Shown here: in pieces, positions 10,201 through 22,522 of the stretch
Numbering within the stretch: position 1 is the stretch's first letter
Layout: each line of letters starts with the position of its first letter
Assembly (NCBI RefSeq): GCF_022458985.1
Contig: NC_061781.1
Coordinates: forward strand, 9,823,501-9,887,500
Length of the DNA: 64,000 nt
Direction of reading: 5' to 3'
From: Mugil cephalus
Taxonomy: Eukaryota > Chordata > Actinopteri > Mugiliformes > Mugilidae
Notes under the pieces: generated by a model
The model's database searches: none
What the model was told of the DNA's origin: nothing
The model's input: only the letters and a program-made list of their open reading frames with translations
Translations under genes and position numbers: made by a program

Positions 10201-13200
10201 GCTTTAAAAGCTTTACAAGAAGCACAAGTGTCTGACGAGGATTCATTTCTTGTGGAACATGCCTCACAGACCCACTGTTCTGTTTTTTTTGAAAACCCGG
10301 CCCCAAAGCCAAAACCAAAGGTACTGGGTACCATGTCAGCAGGTTTTGAAGAGTTGAACCCAAATGTAAATGAAGAGGGTACGGAGGGGGCAGAAGCTGC
10401 AAAAGCACCAAATCCAGTAAATGCAGTGGTAGAACTACTTGGTTTTGATGAATCAGTACCAAATTTGAAAGTAAATGGACTGACTTTGGTTTCACCAGTG
10501 GCCTGAATGTCTGGTTTTGAAGTAGCCTTGGGATTGGCATGTTGACATGCAACACACTGCATATCTGTGGGTTTATTTCTTATACAGCACACACTGCACT
10601 CCCATTCTCCTTCTTTAAGTGCAAACTGGGCTGCCAGTGATTCAGAACCTTTAAAGCTTTCTTCCTTCTTCTCCGGCTGATTGTGCTTTTCTGGTGTTTT
10701 GAATACAATTTTCTGTGCTTCCTCAAACTTTGCTTTGAAAAGTGATGCCTCATCTACAGTTTTGAACCGGATGGCCAGCTGTTCGGGCTTAGGCTCTTCA
10801 TCTGCATAATCAATGGCATTCCATACCCAGGATTTATCAGAGGCTGCATTGGGTTTCAATAACATATCACCAGTGATGTAGTGGTTTGCACAGATTTTAA
10901 GTACCTGCTCCCTTCTCATTAGGAGACGAACCTTTCCTTTAGTATTGTGTTTCAAGATTTTAACATTGCCAATACCACGTTCCTTCCACTCTTTTGTCTC
11001 TGTGTCGAATCGATACAACTTTGCCCTGTTGCAAAACATTTCTTCCTCTTCCTCCTCACCTGTTTTTACATCTACTTTGTCAGGAAGAGGCACAATGGGT
11101 TCAAAGTGAGGCCCATCTTCATCTTCCTCAACATGAGTGCTGTCATTGTCGCTCTCAACTGCTTTTTCCTGCTCTGGTGCAGACGAGACCAACCCAAACA
11201 CTGGCTTGGCAATATCCCCAAATTTAAAAGGCTGCTCCACCTTTCCAAACAGACTTCCAGTGGCTGTGCTCTGAGATGAATCAACTGAGCAGTTAGCAAC
11301 ACTTTTATTGCCAAAGGTGAAGATGCCTGGTTTGCTGGGGGACTGGTCCTGAGCTGGAAGCTTCTCTGAAAAAGGATCTGTTTTAGCAGGCATGTCAGAT
11401 GTCAAAAGGCCAAGCAAACTTTCACTATGTCTGGTTTGGGAAGCAGAGAAAGTGAAATCCCCATCATTGGATTTAAAGTTGGAGTTGAATTTAAGAGCAG
11501 CTGAAGGTGTAGAATGGGCCACTGCCCCTGCTCCAAAACTAGGCACCCTGGGGACTTCAGCAGGGGCCTGCTGGCTAAACGAGAGCTTCCCAAACTCCAT
11601 AGGGTTTCCCTCATTGCCTTTTGGGGGCTGAACAGGGACTATAGATGGCTTAGTGAAGTAGCCAGGTTCAGGTAGGGGAGGGTTTGTAGTTTGTTGGGTA
11701 ACGCTCTGGCCATAATATTCTTCACTATATGGGGAAAGAAGACTCGTGGCTGGTGATTCAAACCGCAGAGGGGCACCAAAGACTTGCTCTTGTGGAGGGT
11801 AGATACAGGGTGCGGCTGTTTGCAATGGAGGTGTGTGAGTGGGCGGCTGGTAGGCATACATATGCTGTTGAGGTGGAATACGGTTCACACTGTACATTGG
11901 GCCCTGTGTGAAAGAAAATCAAAATCAAATGTCACTTCAGATACTCTGCACAAGACTATTAATGTAAAGCAATGTTAATGTAAATTACCTTGGTGGGAGT
12001 TACATAAGCTGGAGACTGGTTGTAGAACACAGAGGGGCCTGTTGTGGCAACTTAAAAAAAGACAGACATGTATATAAAGATGAGTTAATGATTTCTGTCC
12101 AGTACATGTAGGCATAATGATGGGATACACAACTTTAAACACTTTCTATTTCTGTGTAGCATACTTACCAGTTAGAGGGGCCCCATGGTAGGACTGGACT
12201 GGGGTAAAAGGTTCCTGCAGGCCTTCTGCTCCATAGGTCTCGCCATACATCTTATGACGAGGAGAGCCTACATTCCCTGATGAGTTGTGTCTCAGGTCGT
12301 GAACCTCATTCTGCAAAACAAGGCATCAATAAAAATCTCATCTCTAAGCTGATCTAATGGTGTCTCTAATGTCTCCAGTTCTGACCTTGAGGGCTTCTAC
12401 TTGCTGGCACAGCATCTGAAGGAGACTTTTCTGGTCCTCTGCCCAATGAGGTGCTGACTTGGGAGAAATCTGAAGAACAGAGATCAATGAATGACAGAAA
12501 ATTAGATGTGTGGACAAAGAAAATCTGTGCTGAATACAATGTAACCCTACATAAAAAGTAAAAAACTGAGAAGGTCTTCTTAATAGTAGCCAATAATATC
12601 TGGACCTACCAGTCGTTTGGAAGGAGATACAATGCTTTTGTTGGGAGAAGGAGTGGAAAACTTAATGTGGGATATTGTTGCACTGGTTTCTGTGGGATGA
12701 GCAGGGCTTGAGTGGGTGGGTCCCCTTCGATGCTGCTCCTCCTCCTTCTCGTCCTCTTCATCCATGGCCTCCTCAGTATCCCCCAGCTGCTGGTTTACAT
12801 CATTCAGAAGGTCCACGACCTCCTCCATGGAAACAGGCAGCTGTACAGAAAAAGAGGGCAATGTACACTCAGCTACAAGCGTCACATTCACTGGTGAAAA
12901 CATGAAGAAAACTTTTCACAATGTAAAAAACAAAAACGTACTAAACATCCATTGTGATATTCTATGTTGTGAAGGTTAAAAATGGTGACTTGCCTTGTCA
13001 ATGTCATCTGCATTGGCATTGTAGATCTTAGACAAGTATGTCCTGAATTTTCTCAGAAAAGTGATGCATCTATCTTGAGTCTCCTCAACCCCATTGCTGG
13101 CCTCCTCTGACAGCCGCTGATAGATCTGCAAAGAAATCGTCGCACATTGCAGAAAACAAAAAACTGAAAGACAAGCGCAAAAATAGGTAGCACTAGATAG

Positions 13201-16200
13201 GATATGAGACATGTACTAATGTGATATTACACAAAATTTCACTGATCTGAGTGAATTTTAAGTCTTGATACATATAGGCACTTAAAGGGTATTTTTACCA
13301 AAATGTTACCAAGACTGGAAGATGGAGTGGAGGAAAAAAACGTGCTGTCAGTGAAAACAGAAGTGATTCAGTGCTTTTTGTGGCCTTCATGATGAATGCT
13401 ATGTTCCTTTCAAATATTAACTCATACAATAACTATGTCACTTTCAAAAACGCTTATATCCTCCTGTGTGTTATGTCCTGTTGGTGCTTCTAGTACGTAG
13501 AGTAGTCATGGACTCTAGAAAACAAAGACTGGATTCTTGAATTTGTAGTGTGAATAAAATAAAATAAAAAGTCAAATGGCAGAAGCTGAAGTTATCTCAG
13601 TTATGTTTCCAGTAAGATTTACCTGAGCTAAATGCCAGGCGGAAGACATGTTATTGATGGTTTCCAGGGTAGCGATGGCCTCCTCTGTTCTACCTTCAAT
13701 GTCAAGAAGAGCTGCATAAGCTATTTTGGCTTCCTCTTCATAACCTTTCACAGAAGAAACCTGAAAAGAAAACACAGCCATACGGTCCTTAAATCTAATA
13801 GGGTAGTTACAAATAAAATGATACATGAATAAGAGTTACACACTACAGGATGTAAGCACTCACAGTATTTCATAGTATAACAGCATAACCATGGCTTGTA
13901 AGAGGCAATTTCAAAGACAATAATTATCAGATAATACAGCCATAATCTTCCAGATGGTTAGACTCAGGACTAGCCTTGAAGATAAAGATGGCTACACATA
14001 AAATAAATCCATGAAAAAGGTAATAACCTGAATATCTTTGGAAGGAAAGTGTATAAAGAGGGGTTCGAGGGGTTCTGGTATACTGCGTCTGTTTCTGATC
14101 TTCTCCAACAGTGGGAGGACAACTTTCCAGTAGTGCACACTGCGGCCGATGTACTCCTTCTGGTCATAGTACGAGTTCACTCCATCACCCTGTGTTGTTA
14201 AACATACCAACAGACCTCATGTCAGAAAGAAGGTGAGCTTTATATATTAGCTGAATGTAGGAATGATACACAGAACAACTTTGACACAAGTCATTTTATC
14301 AGTCAATAGATTAATGAGGGTCATTATGTCTTATTTTAGATATATATTACTTATACTTATACTTATCTTCACACATATGTCTGACGATAAGAAAATCGTA
14401 ATATATTACAGAGCCTACTTTAAAATAACAACACATGTTTAAGCCAAAGAAGTGGCACATGTGGCAGTGAAGACATCCTAAACCTAATCCTGTTTAGCAG
14501 CTGTAGAGAGAGTGCCAGATACTTTGCAGACACACCTGTCCCTTTCAGTCAAGGTGCTCGGTTACCTAATGCATTTTAAGCTGTCAGTGCAGGTTATCAG
14601 AGTTTAAAAGGCTGTCACTAAGCAAACTGATGGTTGTTCTAGCAAATTCAGCAATGTTTTCAATGAAACAAATCTGCTGCAATGTTGATGTTCATGTAGC
14701 GTTGTTCATGCAGCCTTTTCTGTAAAAACAGATCATTATCACATGAGGTCCAGAACTTTGAGAGAACATGAAGTGTTTGTAAAACCACTGAGTTTAAGTG
14801 TATGCATAACTGTGTGTCTGTGTGCGTACTGTCTGGCTGAGACTTTGAGCCCAGTGGATGGCCATCGCTGGTTGAAGCCCGTGTTTCTCTCCAGCCCTCA
14901 GAGTGCTCAGCCCATGCTGCACAATCATCCGCAGCTTGGCCGACATGCCTGGACTGCAAAAGCATGCATCAAAAACACAGAACATTAGGGCTCTACATTG
15001 ATGACAGTAAAAGTAACAACAGGTCTGCTATAGGAATAAAAACAGTAGAATCTGATCCACTGCTTTTTGGTCCATTTACTAATTCATTATATGAAATGTA
15101 CAGTAAGACGAGGCCAAATCAAACAGGTTGATATAACCGTTTTTATGTTTGTGATATTTGCTGTTCAAGTCTATATTCTTCTATCTGGATGTTGGCGTTT
15201 TGAAACTCACGCTGCTCGTTTGTGAATGAGGCTGTAGATGGCATCCCACCACTCCCTCTGCCTGTCAGTGGTCAAGAGGCGGAGGAGAGGAAGAGGGAGG
15301 CAACGAGGCTCATAGAGCTGCTGCTGCTGCTGCTGCTGCTGCTGATTCACTCCACTGCTGATCTTTGCCGTCTCCTGGAGCTGACAGTGGCTACAGAACA
15401 CCACACCACACAGAAACACCTGGACGGAGAGGAAGAATACATTTCAGGAACAACACATGGACCGAGTGGCAAAGTGTCATTTTGTAGAAAACTGTTAAGT
15501 ATCAATAACTTGCATAAAATATAAAGTCAAACATGCAGACTGACAGGAGGAAAGAAAAGACCACAAATAAAAGTATTTCTATAAGCAGGATGTCGGAGTT
15601 AAATAATTCTCTCATTCATACATTTCATAGCACTCTTGGGACATGTTTTACATTCATCCACCAAACCAGGTGATTCCACCTTACCTCCAGGTCCAACAGG
15701 CATATAGATTCTGGTGCATTGGTGTCTAGTTTGGAGGTTCCCAGCATCAGCCTGGGAAAGAGTTGCTGCAGCCAGTCCCGGAGCGCCGGTCTTTGGCCAG
15801 AGAGGGCCCACTGTAGGCCCAACCAGCTCAGATGCTGTAACTCGCCATTGTGCAGCAGGATGGCGCCTACACATTAAATAAAAGTTTCAATCACAGATTG
15901 AGAGTAGTTACTAGCTACTCATTCCTAGCAGCAACTTCCATTAAAAAAAATAAACTGAATAGATTTTCTGGTTACTTTAATATTCAGTGAGATTATTGAT
16001 TTTGTACCTGTGTCACATTTGGCCAGATGAGAGATCTCAGGAGCTATGGATCTAATGGAGTGTATGTCATCATTGGCAATAAAGGAAGACGCAGTGGAGG
16101 CTTGTGTACCCCACAAGAGTTCAAACAGAGAGTCCTGACCACTACGATTCCCAAAGACCTCCACCACCTACACAGAGAAAATAGGGAGTTAAACATCTGA

Positions 16201-19200
16201 TGAATATAAATGTACAGTTTTTATGTATCACTGCCATTTATGATATTGTGAAGCTAACACAGAAAACACTGTGGCATCGCTTGATTGTTTGCACTTGCAT
16301 AAAATCTATGACTGAAACAGATACACTGTTTGAGAAAACTAAACCAGAACACAAAGTCGGACCTGTCCGATTAATGTTGATGCATCAGGGCTCAGATTGA
16401 GCAACATGTGTCCAGCCTGACTCTGTCGGTCATTGGCCAGGAGCTCCAGGAGCTGTGGGGCTGACTGGTCCCTTTTGGTCCCTTTCGCCTTTGGTCTGGG
16501 AACCTTGTTGAAAGACAAACAAAACATCATCAAATCAAAGATCATCTATGTTTGCTCAAATTAAATCTGTAAAAGGAAGGCAAAACTCATCTGCACTTAG
16601 AAAAACAGCTTGTAACAGATGAATGACTCGACAAGTCATGTCACCCCGTTAGAGGACACTTCCAACTTAATAATGTAACTTGTAACACTTTTATATTTTA
16701 TATTATTTCACTACAGTGGATCTGATGAACAGGTAGTTGAGTCAGTACCTGGTATGCCAGCAGGTAGCACAGAGCAGACAGATCAGTGACGGCCCTCCAG
16801 GTCTGTTGGCGATCCTGGGCCATTTTCAGCAGCAGTGTGGCGGCGTGCAGATAGAGGTGACCTCTCATCTCCAAAAACACCTCATAAAGGTCGTCTGCAT
16901 GGCGGCCGGCGACGCTGCTCAGCGTCTGCATAGCTTGGTCAAAACTACACACACAGTTAAAAAAAAATATGTAAAAATAAAACCGAACACAATGTTTTCT
17001 GTGTTTATGAAGAAGTGTTGGTGTGATAAAATCAACCTTTGCTTCTGTAGAAATATTCTGTTATAGAATATGTATACAAACGATCTGGGACCTACTTTCT
17101 GAGAGCATCTAGGCTGTTTTGCACACTGCTCTGGGAGAGTGTGATTCGCATCAGGCTGCACCGAGCCAACAGCAGCTCTTTCTGGAGGTGTCGACACGCC
17201 TTCTCATTGCTGGAGATGCTGGGCTGAGCCAAATATTCCTGAAACAAAGGTCAAACATTATTTGATGCTGTTTGAAGTTTGAAGTACAGGTCTGTGAACA
17301 CCTGAATCCACACTAACCTGCAGTGTCTGCACCACCACAGTGTACCAGTCCAGACTGTGGCGCAGCAAGCCCCTCTTCTCAGTAGCCAGGCAGTGTTTAA
17401 CAGCCTGATCCAGCCGGCCATCCTGACAAAACAGCTGAACCAGCTTCACATTCACGTGGGCGTCAGCTGGTCGTGCTGCCAGTTCGGTCTGAAGGAGGTC
17501 GAACAACCGGTTCCAGCCCTGCTGACCCTGACGACTCAGGAGACGCTCCTGTGTGGTGAGGCATAGATAAACCAAAATTAGGTCTTGTAGCATCCCTTAC
17601 TCTTTGTATTTGGATTGTGTGACTAATAAGGACAACATCAGGGCCAGTGGGAAACAGAAGCACCAAAAGTGAAGCAGCCTCACCTTCAGGTTGAAGACCG
17701 CTGGGTTCCCTGGCAACGCCTTTGCAGCTCTATCCACCCAAAACTCTGCTCTGCTGTCACATTCCTCCTTACTGACCAGTAACTCCGCCACCTTCAGCAC
17801 CAGGTCCCTCTGGGCCGGGTTCAAGTCCACTGAGCGCTAGATAAAGAGGTGGTGGTATATTAGTGCTAGGCATACAAAAGCCTGTGGACAAGTGATTTAT
17901 CCAAAAGCCAGGGTTTCTAAAAACAGCATCGAAGAGATAAAAAGAAAGCTCTGCAAGGTTAATGTCATTTTTTTGTACACACATTTTATATTTCATTTTA
18001 TTTAATATCTTATTTTTCCTTCTTTGTGCTAACAGAGAACAAAAACTCAACACCTCCTCTTACCTCTCCCACGTTAATAACTGAATATCTTTATTAAACT
18101 GGAGATTGCTCTTATGAAAGACCAAACAGTAACAGCCTACACTGGAGGTGCTGTACGATGCATTAAGAACACAATCTAATAGGGCATATTTGACAAGCAG
18201 GAGGTCCAGTGGGAGTGTGAAAAGTTGCAATAAAAAGAAATGGAAATGTACAAGGCATAATACCTGGATGGACAATACTGACTTTGCACATTCAGCTTGT
18301 GACATAATTGTTCCAATATGCAAACAATATAATACCAGAAAGAGACTTCATTAGAGCGAGCATCAGTTAATATGCAGTTATATTATTAGAACGTGTTAAT
18401 GAGTGTCTGGATGAAGCCGTCAACGACTCACTGCTGGTAGGATTAAAATCTACTGTAAATGTCAGAGACGCTGCTTCTTCTACAGATAACAAATAAACAA
18501 TTCTTTATTTGAATCAATTTAAAAGTTTGCTTTGATGGATTACCTACTAAATGATAAACCACATTCCCAGTGTTTCCAATTCCACAGGAATAAACATCTA
18601 AAACATTAGCTCAGGAAAATGATCTACAGGAACAAAACCATGCAGAATGTGTGCATCAGAGATGCCACAATTATCAGTATAATATTGAACTCTTCAATTC
18701 ACCATCCATGGTTAGAAATAAGTTTAGAGCTTAGAATTAATTGCGGCAATTTGAGCTTTGCATTTTTGTGTGGATTTCGTATATGTGTGTGTGGATAAGT
18801 CCTGTTGCTAGGACAAGGGAACTCCTCCATGTGAGTAAATATCCAATCACTACAAGCCAAAGTTAGGACAAGCTGACAATGTGTGTGAGACGTCATCAAT
18901 AACATTTTTTTGTGCATGTCACTTACTCAAATAAACAGATGTGCATCACCCAGCTATATCATAAAGGCAGCATTGCCAAGGCGATGACACTGACATGCAA
19001 AAAGCAAAAGTCCCTCACTGATACCTTCCATCACAAATACACCATTTGTTCAGAGCGGCAAAAAATAACAAGGGCAACAAAGATGTTCACTCCTAAGGAT
19101 TTTCAGCTAGTTCAGTGATTAGAGACGTGTTATATAACAGAACCCTCTTGCACATTTTTCTGCACAGATGTAATTCCTAACCTCTGTGAAACACGGCGCA

Positions 19201-21921
19201 AACGTATTGAAAGCAAATTAGATGAAGCTCAGAGTCATGCTCTCAGTTGGACCTCAAGGCCAACGGAGAGTAATTACCTCACAGTGACAGTTTACTATAT
19301 GACGAGAGCATTATTCCAAACTGGCCCCCAATATGAAAGCCAAAAAGCAGTGTCAATCTATGCAGTGTCCCACCTCCTGGGCAAGGTTAAAAAAATACTG
19401 TTTTTCCCTTAGAAAACCACCACAGCCCTCCATGCTTTGACTTTGGGAAGCAAATTTTATTATTTATTTTTTTTTGCATTTCATATTAACTAACTTTAAC
19501 TACTTACAATGCACATGTGTACTTCCTGTACAGGTTTTAGTACCAGCCAAAGTACCAATTTATTTTACCCATCAGAAGTGGTATACATTTATGATTCAGC
19601 TGTTTCAGGGGCGTGTACTGGCACAGCAGTCTTTAACCTAAAGACTCTTTTAGAGAACTACGGGACCTTGACGCTGTAACCAGCATCAAAATGAACCGGT
19701 GCGAGACATTTATACCTGTGCGCTCCTCAGTCTGTCCTGCTGTGTAACAACACTAGTAGGTGCTGTGTCTTTTTTGAAAGTCGTGTTATTTTTTTGTTTC
19801 TGCATACTGCTTCAATTTCCACAATGTTTGTACCTCTAAACATCCTCAGTTAACCTTTCCGCGATGTGTTCTATCTTTTATTAATTGAAAACCAATCGAA
19901 ATTAAATTCATTTTTTTCAAAATGGAGAAACAGGCGGAAATACTTAAGCGGAAACACACTACTGCCAAGTGGACCAATCACAGCTCGTGTAGTTACATTT
20001 CTGAGGTGTTGCATGTCAGCTATGGAGCTAGAGTTTCCGCAGGGTCTGCGTATGCTCTAGGCTGTCATCGTAGCTAGGGGGTGTCAATTTGACTCAGAAA
20101 ACCAAGCCGCCTATAAACACCTCTTATTTAATCATGTACATTCAGACTATCCTGGTCACTGGGGATTATTTTTGTAACAAAAGTTCACTTTCTACCAAGT
20201 AGCAAGTCAGTAAGTAGCAACGTGACATGCGGCTTTTTAGACTGATCATCCACATTCTTCCATACCTTTCAGAAAAAAAACATTTTTGTCCCAACATTTT
20301 GTCCCATTGTTTGACACAATCTTTTTACCTTGTAGCATCCTACAGCCTTGTTGACGTCTCCTTCTCTCTCATACAGCTGTCCAAGGAATTTGTGAGCTTT
20401 GGGATCTCTCTCCTGGACTTTGAGATACTCCGATACATGCCTAAGACAAGTATAAAACATACAAGATTACAGTCCCTATAATAAGAAGCACTAACACACT
20501 AGATCAATAAATAGAGACTCTCGCATGCTTACCTTTTGGCAAGATCATATTCCTTTGCTTCAAAATACAATTTCGCAAATAAAAACCCTTTGACTGGTTT
20601 CTGTGGAGAGAAAACACATCAGTGAATCAGACCACCAGCACACAGACACTATGGTTAAAGATTAGCTCTTTCTGATATTTGTTTCAAGGCTCAAACTAGT
20701 GTTACTGACTTCTGTAGAGATAATTTGCCTTACTGTTGAAATTTAAATCTTTTGCAGTGACTTCCCTGGTGGCTCTATAGGTATCTGTTGGTAGTATGAT
20801 CATAAACACTCCAACCATTTGCCTGTTTTTCTATCTTTAGGTAAATATGCAAATCACACTACTACTCCATAAACACACATACAAATATGTGACCTAGTAG
20901 CTTGTAGTAGTGCACAGGTGTCAAACATACATCCCACGGGCCAAACGTGGCCCACCAGAGGGTCAAATCCGGCACGCAGCATGAATTTGCAAAGTGTGAA
21001 TTACATAGCAAACTGCAATTTATCAATGAAATTAACTGCTTTTCCTAATATGTCCATTGTTTTAGTCAGAAGTGGAGACCCATGACTAAACATTAAGCAT
21101 TCTTAATAAACTTCTTTTCTTTTATTGAAGGATAGTTTAATAAATGTAAACATTCTCCTAATTTACTCGTTCTTCTTTGCACTGAAACAAATGGAAAAGT
21201 ATGTGGAGCTGTCGTTACTATTATGCTTTTGTGCTGGTCTGGCCCACCTGAGATCAAATGGACTGTATGTGGCCCCTGAACTAAAATGAGTTTGACTGAT
21301 CATCCTCATTTAGGTTCACTAACACCAAGTCCACAACGAACCAGTAAAGTATAACCAGCTACCAGATCATCTAATCAACAATTAACACGAATATAACAAT
21401 AGCAGATTTAGGAACATGGTTTGCCGTGAAGCTGCTAACAGGAGATACCTGCTCAGTGTAAAGAAAACAGTTCAGCCATGAACTTGTATTTTTCAGATAT
21501 GTGAATCCTACTACTCAGCTAATGCTAAGTTAAAGCTACCTAGCATGCTAATTAGCCCAGGGCTACGCTAACAAACCCATGCCGCGCATTTTACGAAAAG
21601 AAGGGGAGGACACGACGGGGCGTCATCATGCCGGTTAGCTAAGTATGTCCTGGTAGTCGGCGAGGGCTAACAGAGGTTACACAAAACACTGAATCTGAGC
21701 TGTCCGATTTAAAGTAGCCTCAAATAAACCACAAACTAGTGTTTAGTGAACAAGTATACAGGCTGTACCGGCTGGCTAACTGACACATGTCGGTGTGACA
21801 TGATGGCAGCCGCACGCTAGCATTAGCCGCGGACTTAACTTAATCTTACCTCTTTAAGTGAGGGCGAGGAGCTCTGGACCGAGGATACGTAACGGTCTAC
21901 TTCGGCCTTACTTCGCCGCAT
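2756..21921 (-). CDS. ranbp2: RANBP2 / Nup358: E3 SUMO ligase and Ran-binding nucleoporin (29 coding exons)
   Basis: RANBP2 forms the cytoplasmic filaments of the nuclear pore, binds RanGTP, and holds SUMO-RanGAP1 with Ubc9. I read 29 coding exons, 5' to 3': 21850-21921, 20533-20600, 20329-20440, 17684-17836, 17318-17548, 17096-17238, 16749-16944, 16363-16503, 16008-16167, 15685-15866, 15211-15419, 14830-14953, 14028-14189, 13623-13760, 12994-13125, 12610-12840, 12386-12469, 12169-12310, 11989-12050, 7463-11903, 5967-6143, 5611-5697, 5278-5453, 4776-5085, 4304-4399, 4070-4218, 3710-3983, 3267-3616, 2756-3061. They sum to 9108 nt (3035 residues; human is 3224). All junctions keep frame. The start [16 protein letters not shown] matches the human start. 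Exon 15 ends in a GC donor, exon 8 has a weak GTCCGA donor and exon 13 a weak GTTATT donor. A further in-phase exon may exist at 7046-7168. Confidence 0.97.
4776..6143 (-). other. ranbp2: ranbp2 exons 21-24: IR1-M-IR2 SUMO E3 region
   Basis: Exon 21 (5967-6143) encodes an acidic run followed by [14 protein letters not shown], the SIM plus IR1 repeat. Exon 23 (5278-5453) encodes [14 protein letters not shown] and LPPTFFCG, the IR2 repeat. The paired LPLTFFCYQ and LPPTFFCGL strings are the internal repeats that clamp SUMO-RanGAP1-Ubc9. Exon 22 (5611-5697) is the linker with ALNGKLY. Exon 24 (4776-5085) is low-complexity Ser/Pro/Ala, includes three perfect 7-residue repeats (DQASISP), and ends near the IDLSTKK motif, which matches human VDLSTRK. 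Confidence 0.93.
5001..5063 (-). repeat. ranbp2: Three perfect tandem 21-bp repeats in ranbp2 exon 24 (DQASISP x3)
   Basis: The 21-nt unit on the plus strand, cagggctgatggaggcctgg plus t, occurs three times without a mismatch at 5001-5021, 5022-5042 and 5043-5063. It is in frame, so the protein gains Asp-Gln-Ala-Ser-Ile-Ser-Pro three times, each with a Ser-Pro site. Identical copies suggest recent expansion and likely length polymorphism. Confidence 0.9.
7046..7168 (-). CDS. ranbp2: Candidate extra (possibly cassette) exon of ranbp2
   Basis: Within the 1.3-kb intron between exons 20 and 21, a 123-nt open block is bounded by a CACCAG acceptor with an upstream pyrimidine stretch and a CCCCAG/GTACTC donor. 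It begins two bases into a codon and ends one base into a codon. Exon 20 ends and exon 21 begins in the same phase, so inclusion would add exactly 41 residues without a frameshift. The encoded text contains [20 protein letters not shown], which looks protein-like, with F-x-F spacing like the surrounding FG region. I do not recall a clear human counterpart. It could be an ordinary exon I fail to recognise, a cassette exon, or chance. Confidence 0.45.
7463..11903 (-). other. ranbp2: ranbp2 giant exon 20: FG repeats, RanBD1-3 and five zinc fingers
   Basis: One 4441-nt exon encodes roughly residues 915-2394. In order it has FG/FxFG-rich sequence, RanBD1 (about 1178-1313, [20 protein letters not shown]), then five RanBP2-type zinc fingers with the W-x-C-x2-C...C-x2-C pattern (about 1345-1665). 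More FG/FxF sequence follows, then RanBD2 (about 1836-1972) and RanBD3 (about 2133-2268). Each RanBD keeps the WKERG and [18 protein letters not shown] motifs that mark the fold. The zinc fingers bind RanGDP and the exportin CRM1 in mammals. Human RANBP2 has eight fingers, so this fish array is shorter. The open frame runs past the donor (GTAAAA at 7457-7462) to a stop at 7431, but the C-terminal domains show it is spliced. Confidence 0.95.
15322..15348 (-). repeat. ranbp2: CAG microsatellite encoding a polyglutamine run in ranbp2 exon 11
   Basis: On the plus strand a run of ctg/ttg triplets lies within exon 11. It encodes nine consecutive glutamines between GVNQ-type and LYEPRC sequence, at about residue 512. 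Human RANBP2 has an ordinary short linker here, NSHHSSYQPL. The repeat lies on a loop of the helical N-terminal domain by comparison, and triplet slippage would keep frame. Confidence 0.75.
17837..20328 (-). other. Large ranbp2 intron, no recognised content
   Basis: This 2.5-kb intron lies between exons 3 and 4. The open frames in it are short, AT-rich and unlike any protein I know. No transposon terminal repeats or RNA genes were recognised. Confidence 0.5.
20915..21300. mobile_element. Non-autonomous hAT-like element (MITE) in ranbp2 intron 1
   Basis: The left end reads caggtgtcaaac followed by text with 'gggccaaacgtggcccacca'. The right end, read on the opposite strand, gives agtcaaactcattttagttc then aggggccaca. 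The near-inverted GTCAAAC-type ends and the internal 'ggcc' words match a family of short hAT transposons common in teleosts. No transposase frame is present. A fragment of a similar element lies at about 47927-47985. Confidence 0.55.
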
Positions 21922-22110
21922 GGCGCGTAGAGTTCCAGAAATTCATAAAGTATTACAGAGCCGACATTAATACCAAGTCCTCTGTCACTTCGTGATATTG
22001 ATATTGCGCAGTCTCAATACCGTCAAATGGCAGCAGGTCACGTGGGCTTTGAACAGAGCTTCTTAACCAATGAGAACCGAGGATGTGGTTGACGCACAGT
22101 GACGCACATT
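21922..22110 (-). promoter_or_regulatory. ranbp2: ranbp2 promoter region with E-box and CCAAT box
   Basis: Upstream of the ranbp2 start codon (21919-21921) lie an E-box CACGTG at 22039-22044 and a CCAAT pentamer at 22067-22071, about 120 and 150 nt from the ATG. The DNA from 21540 to 22110 is richer in CpG than the flanks. There is no TATA box. This is a typical TATA-less housekeeping promoter. The gap to the lims1 3' end is only about 0.5 kb, so the two genes are tightly stacked on the minus strand. Confidence 0.55.
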
Positions 22111-22522
22111 ATTTTGAAGGAGAGTGGTCTCTAATGGCTCTGACTCTGTGGACCCCAGACTCTACGTATTAGTTAGAAGTTGAATGGTGTAATTCATATA
22201 CTTTACACATTATTACATGTAAGAAATACACAATGAATATATGTGTTAAAAAAACATACTGGTAATATATTATATTATCATGTTGTATGACATGCTTTTA
22301 ACTGGTACTATTTTCCAGGACCGGTAGTTTTTAGCCAAAAAACATTTCAAAAACTACTTTAAAAGCGTAATTGATTATGTCTGATTACCAAAGAATGATC
22401 ACTGAAACCAGTTTATGCAACTTATTTGAAATCTGAGGGATCGATATACTTGGGTATAATTAAACGAAATTATGTGAACCCTACAGATGTTGTGTTACAC
22501 TTTGAGAGAGGTAAGATATTGC

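Larger units (their letters stand above)
12610..21921 (-). other. ranbp2: ranbp2 exons 1-16: N-terminal TPR / alpha-solenoid region
   Basis: These sixteen exons encode about 818 residues matching the N-terminal domain of RANBP2, which contains TPR-type helical repeats and anchors the protein to the pore scaffold. Clear anchors are [20 protein letters not shown] (exon 3), [10 protein letters not shown] (exon 4), [13 protein letters not shown] (exon 10), EKHGLQPAM (exon 12) and [20 protein letters not shown] (exon 13). Exon 11 carries a nine-glutamine run not in the human protein. The largest intron here, 17837-20328, contains no recognisable feature. Intron 1 (20601-21849) holds a hAT-like MITE. 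Confidence 0.93.
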
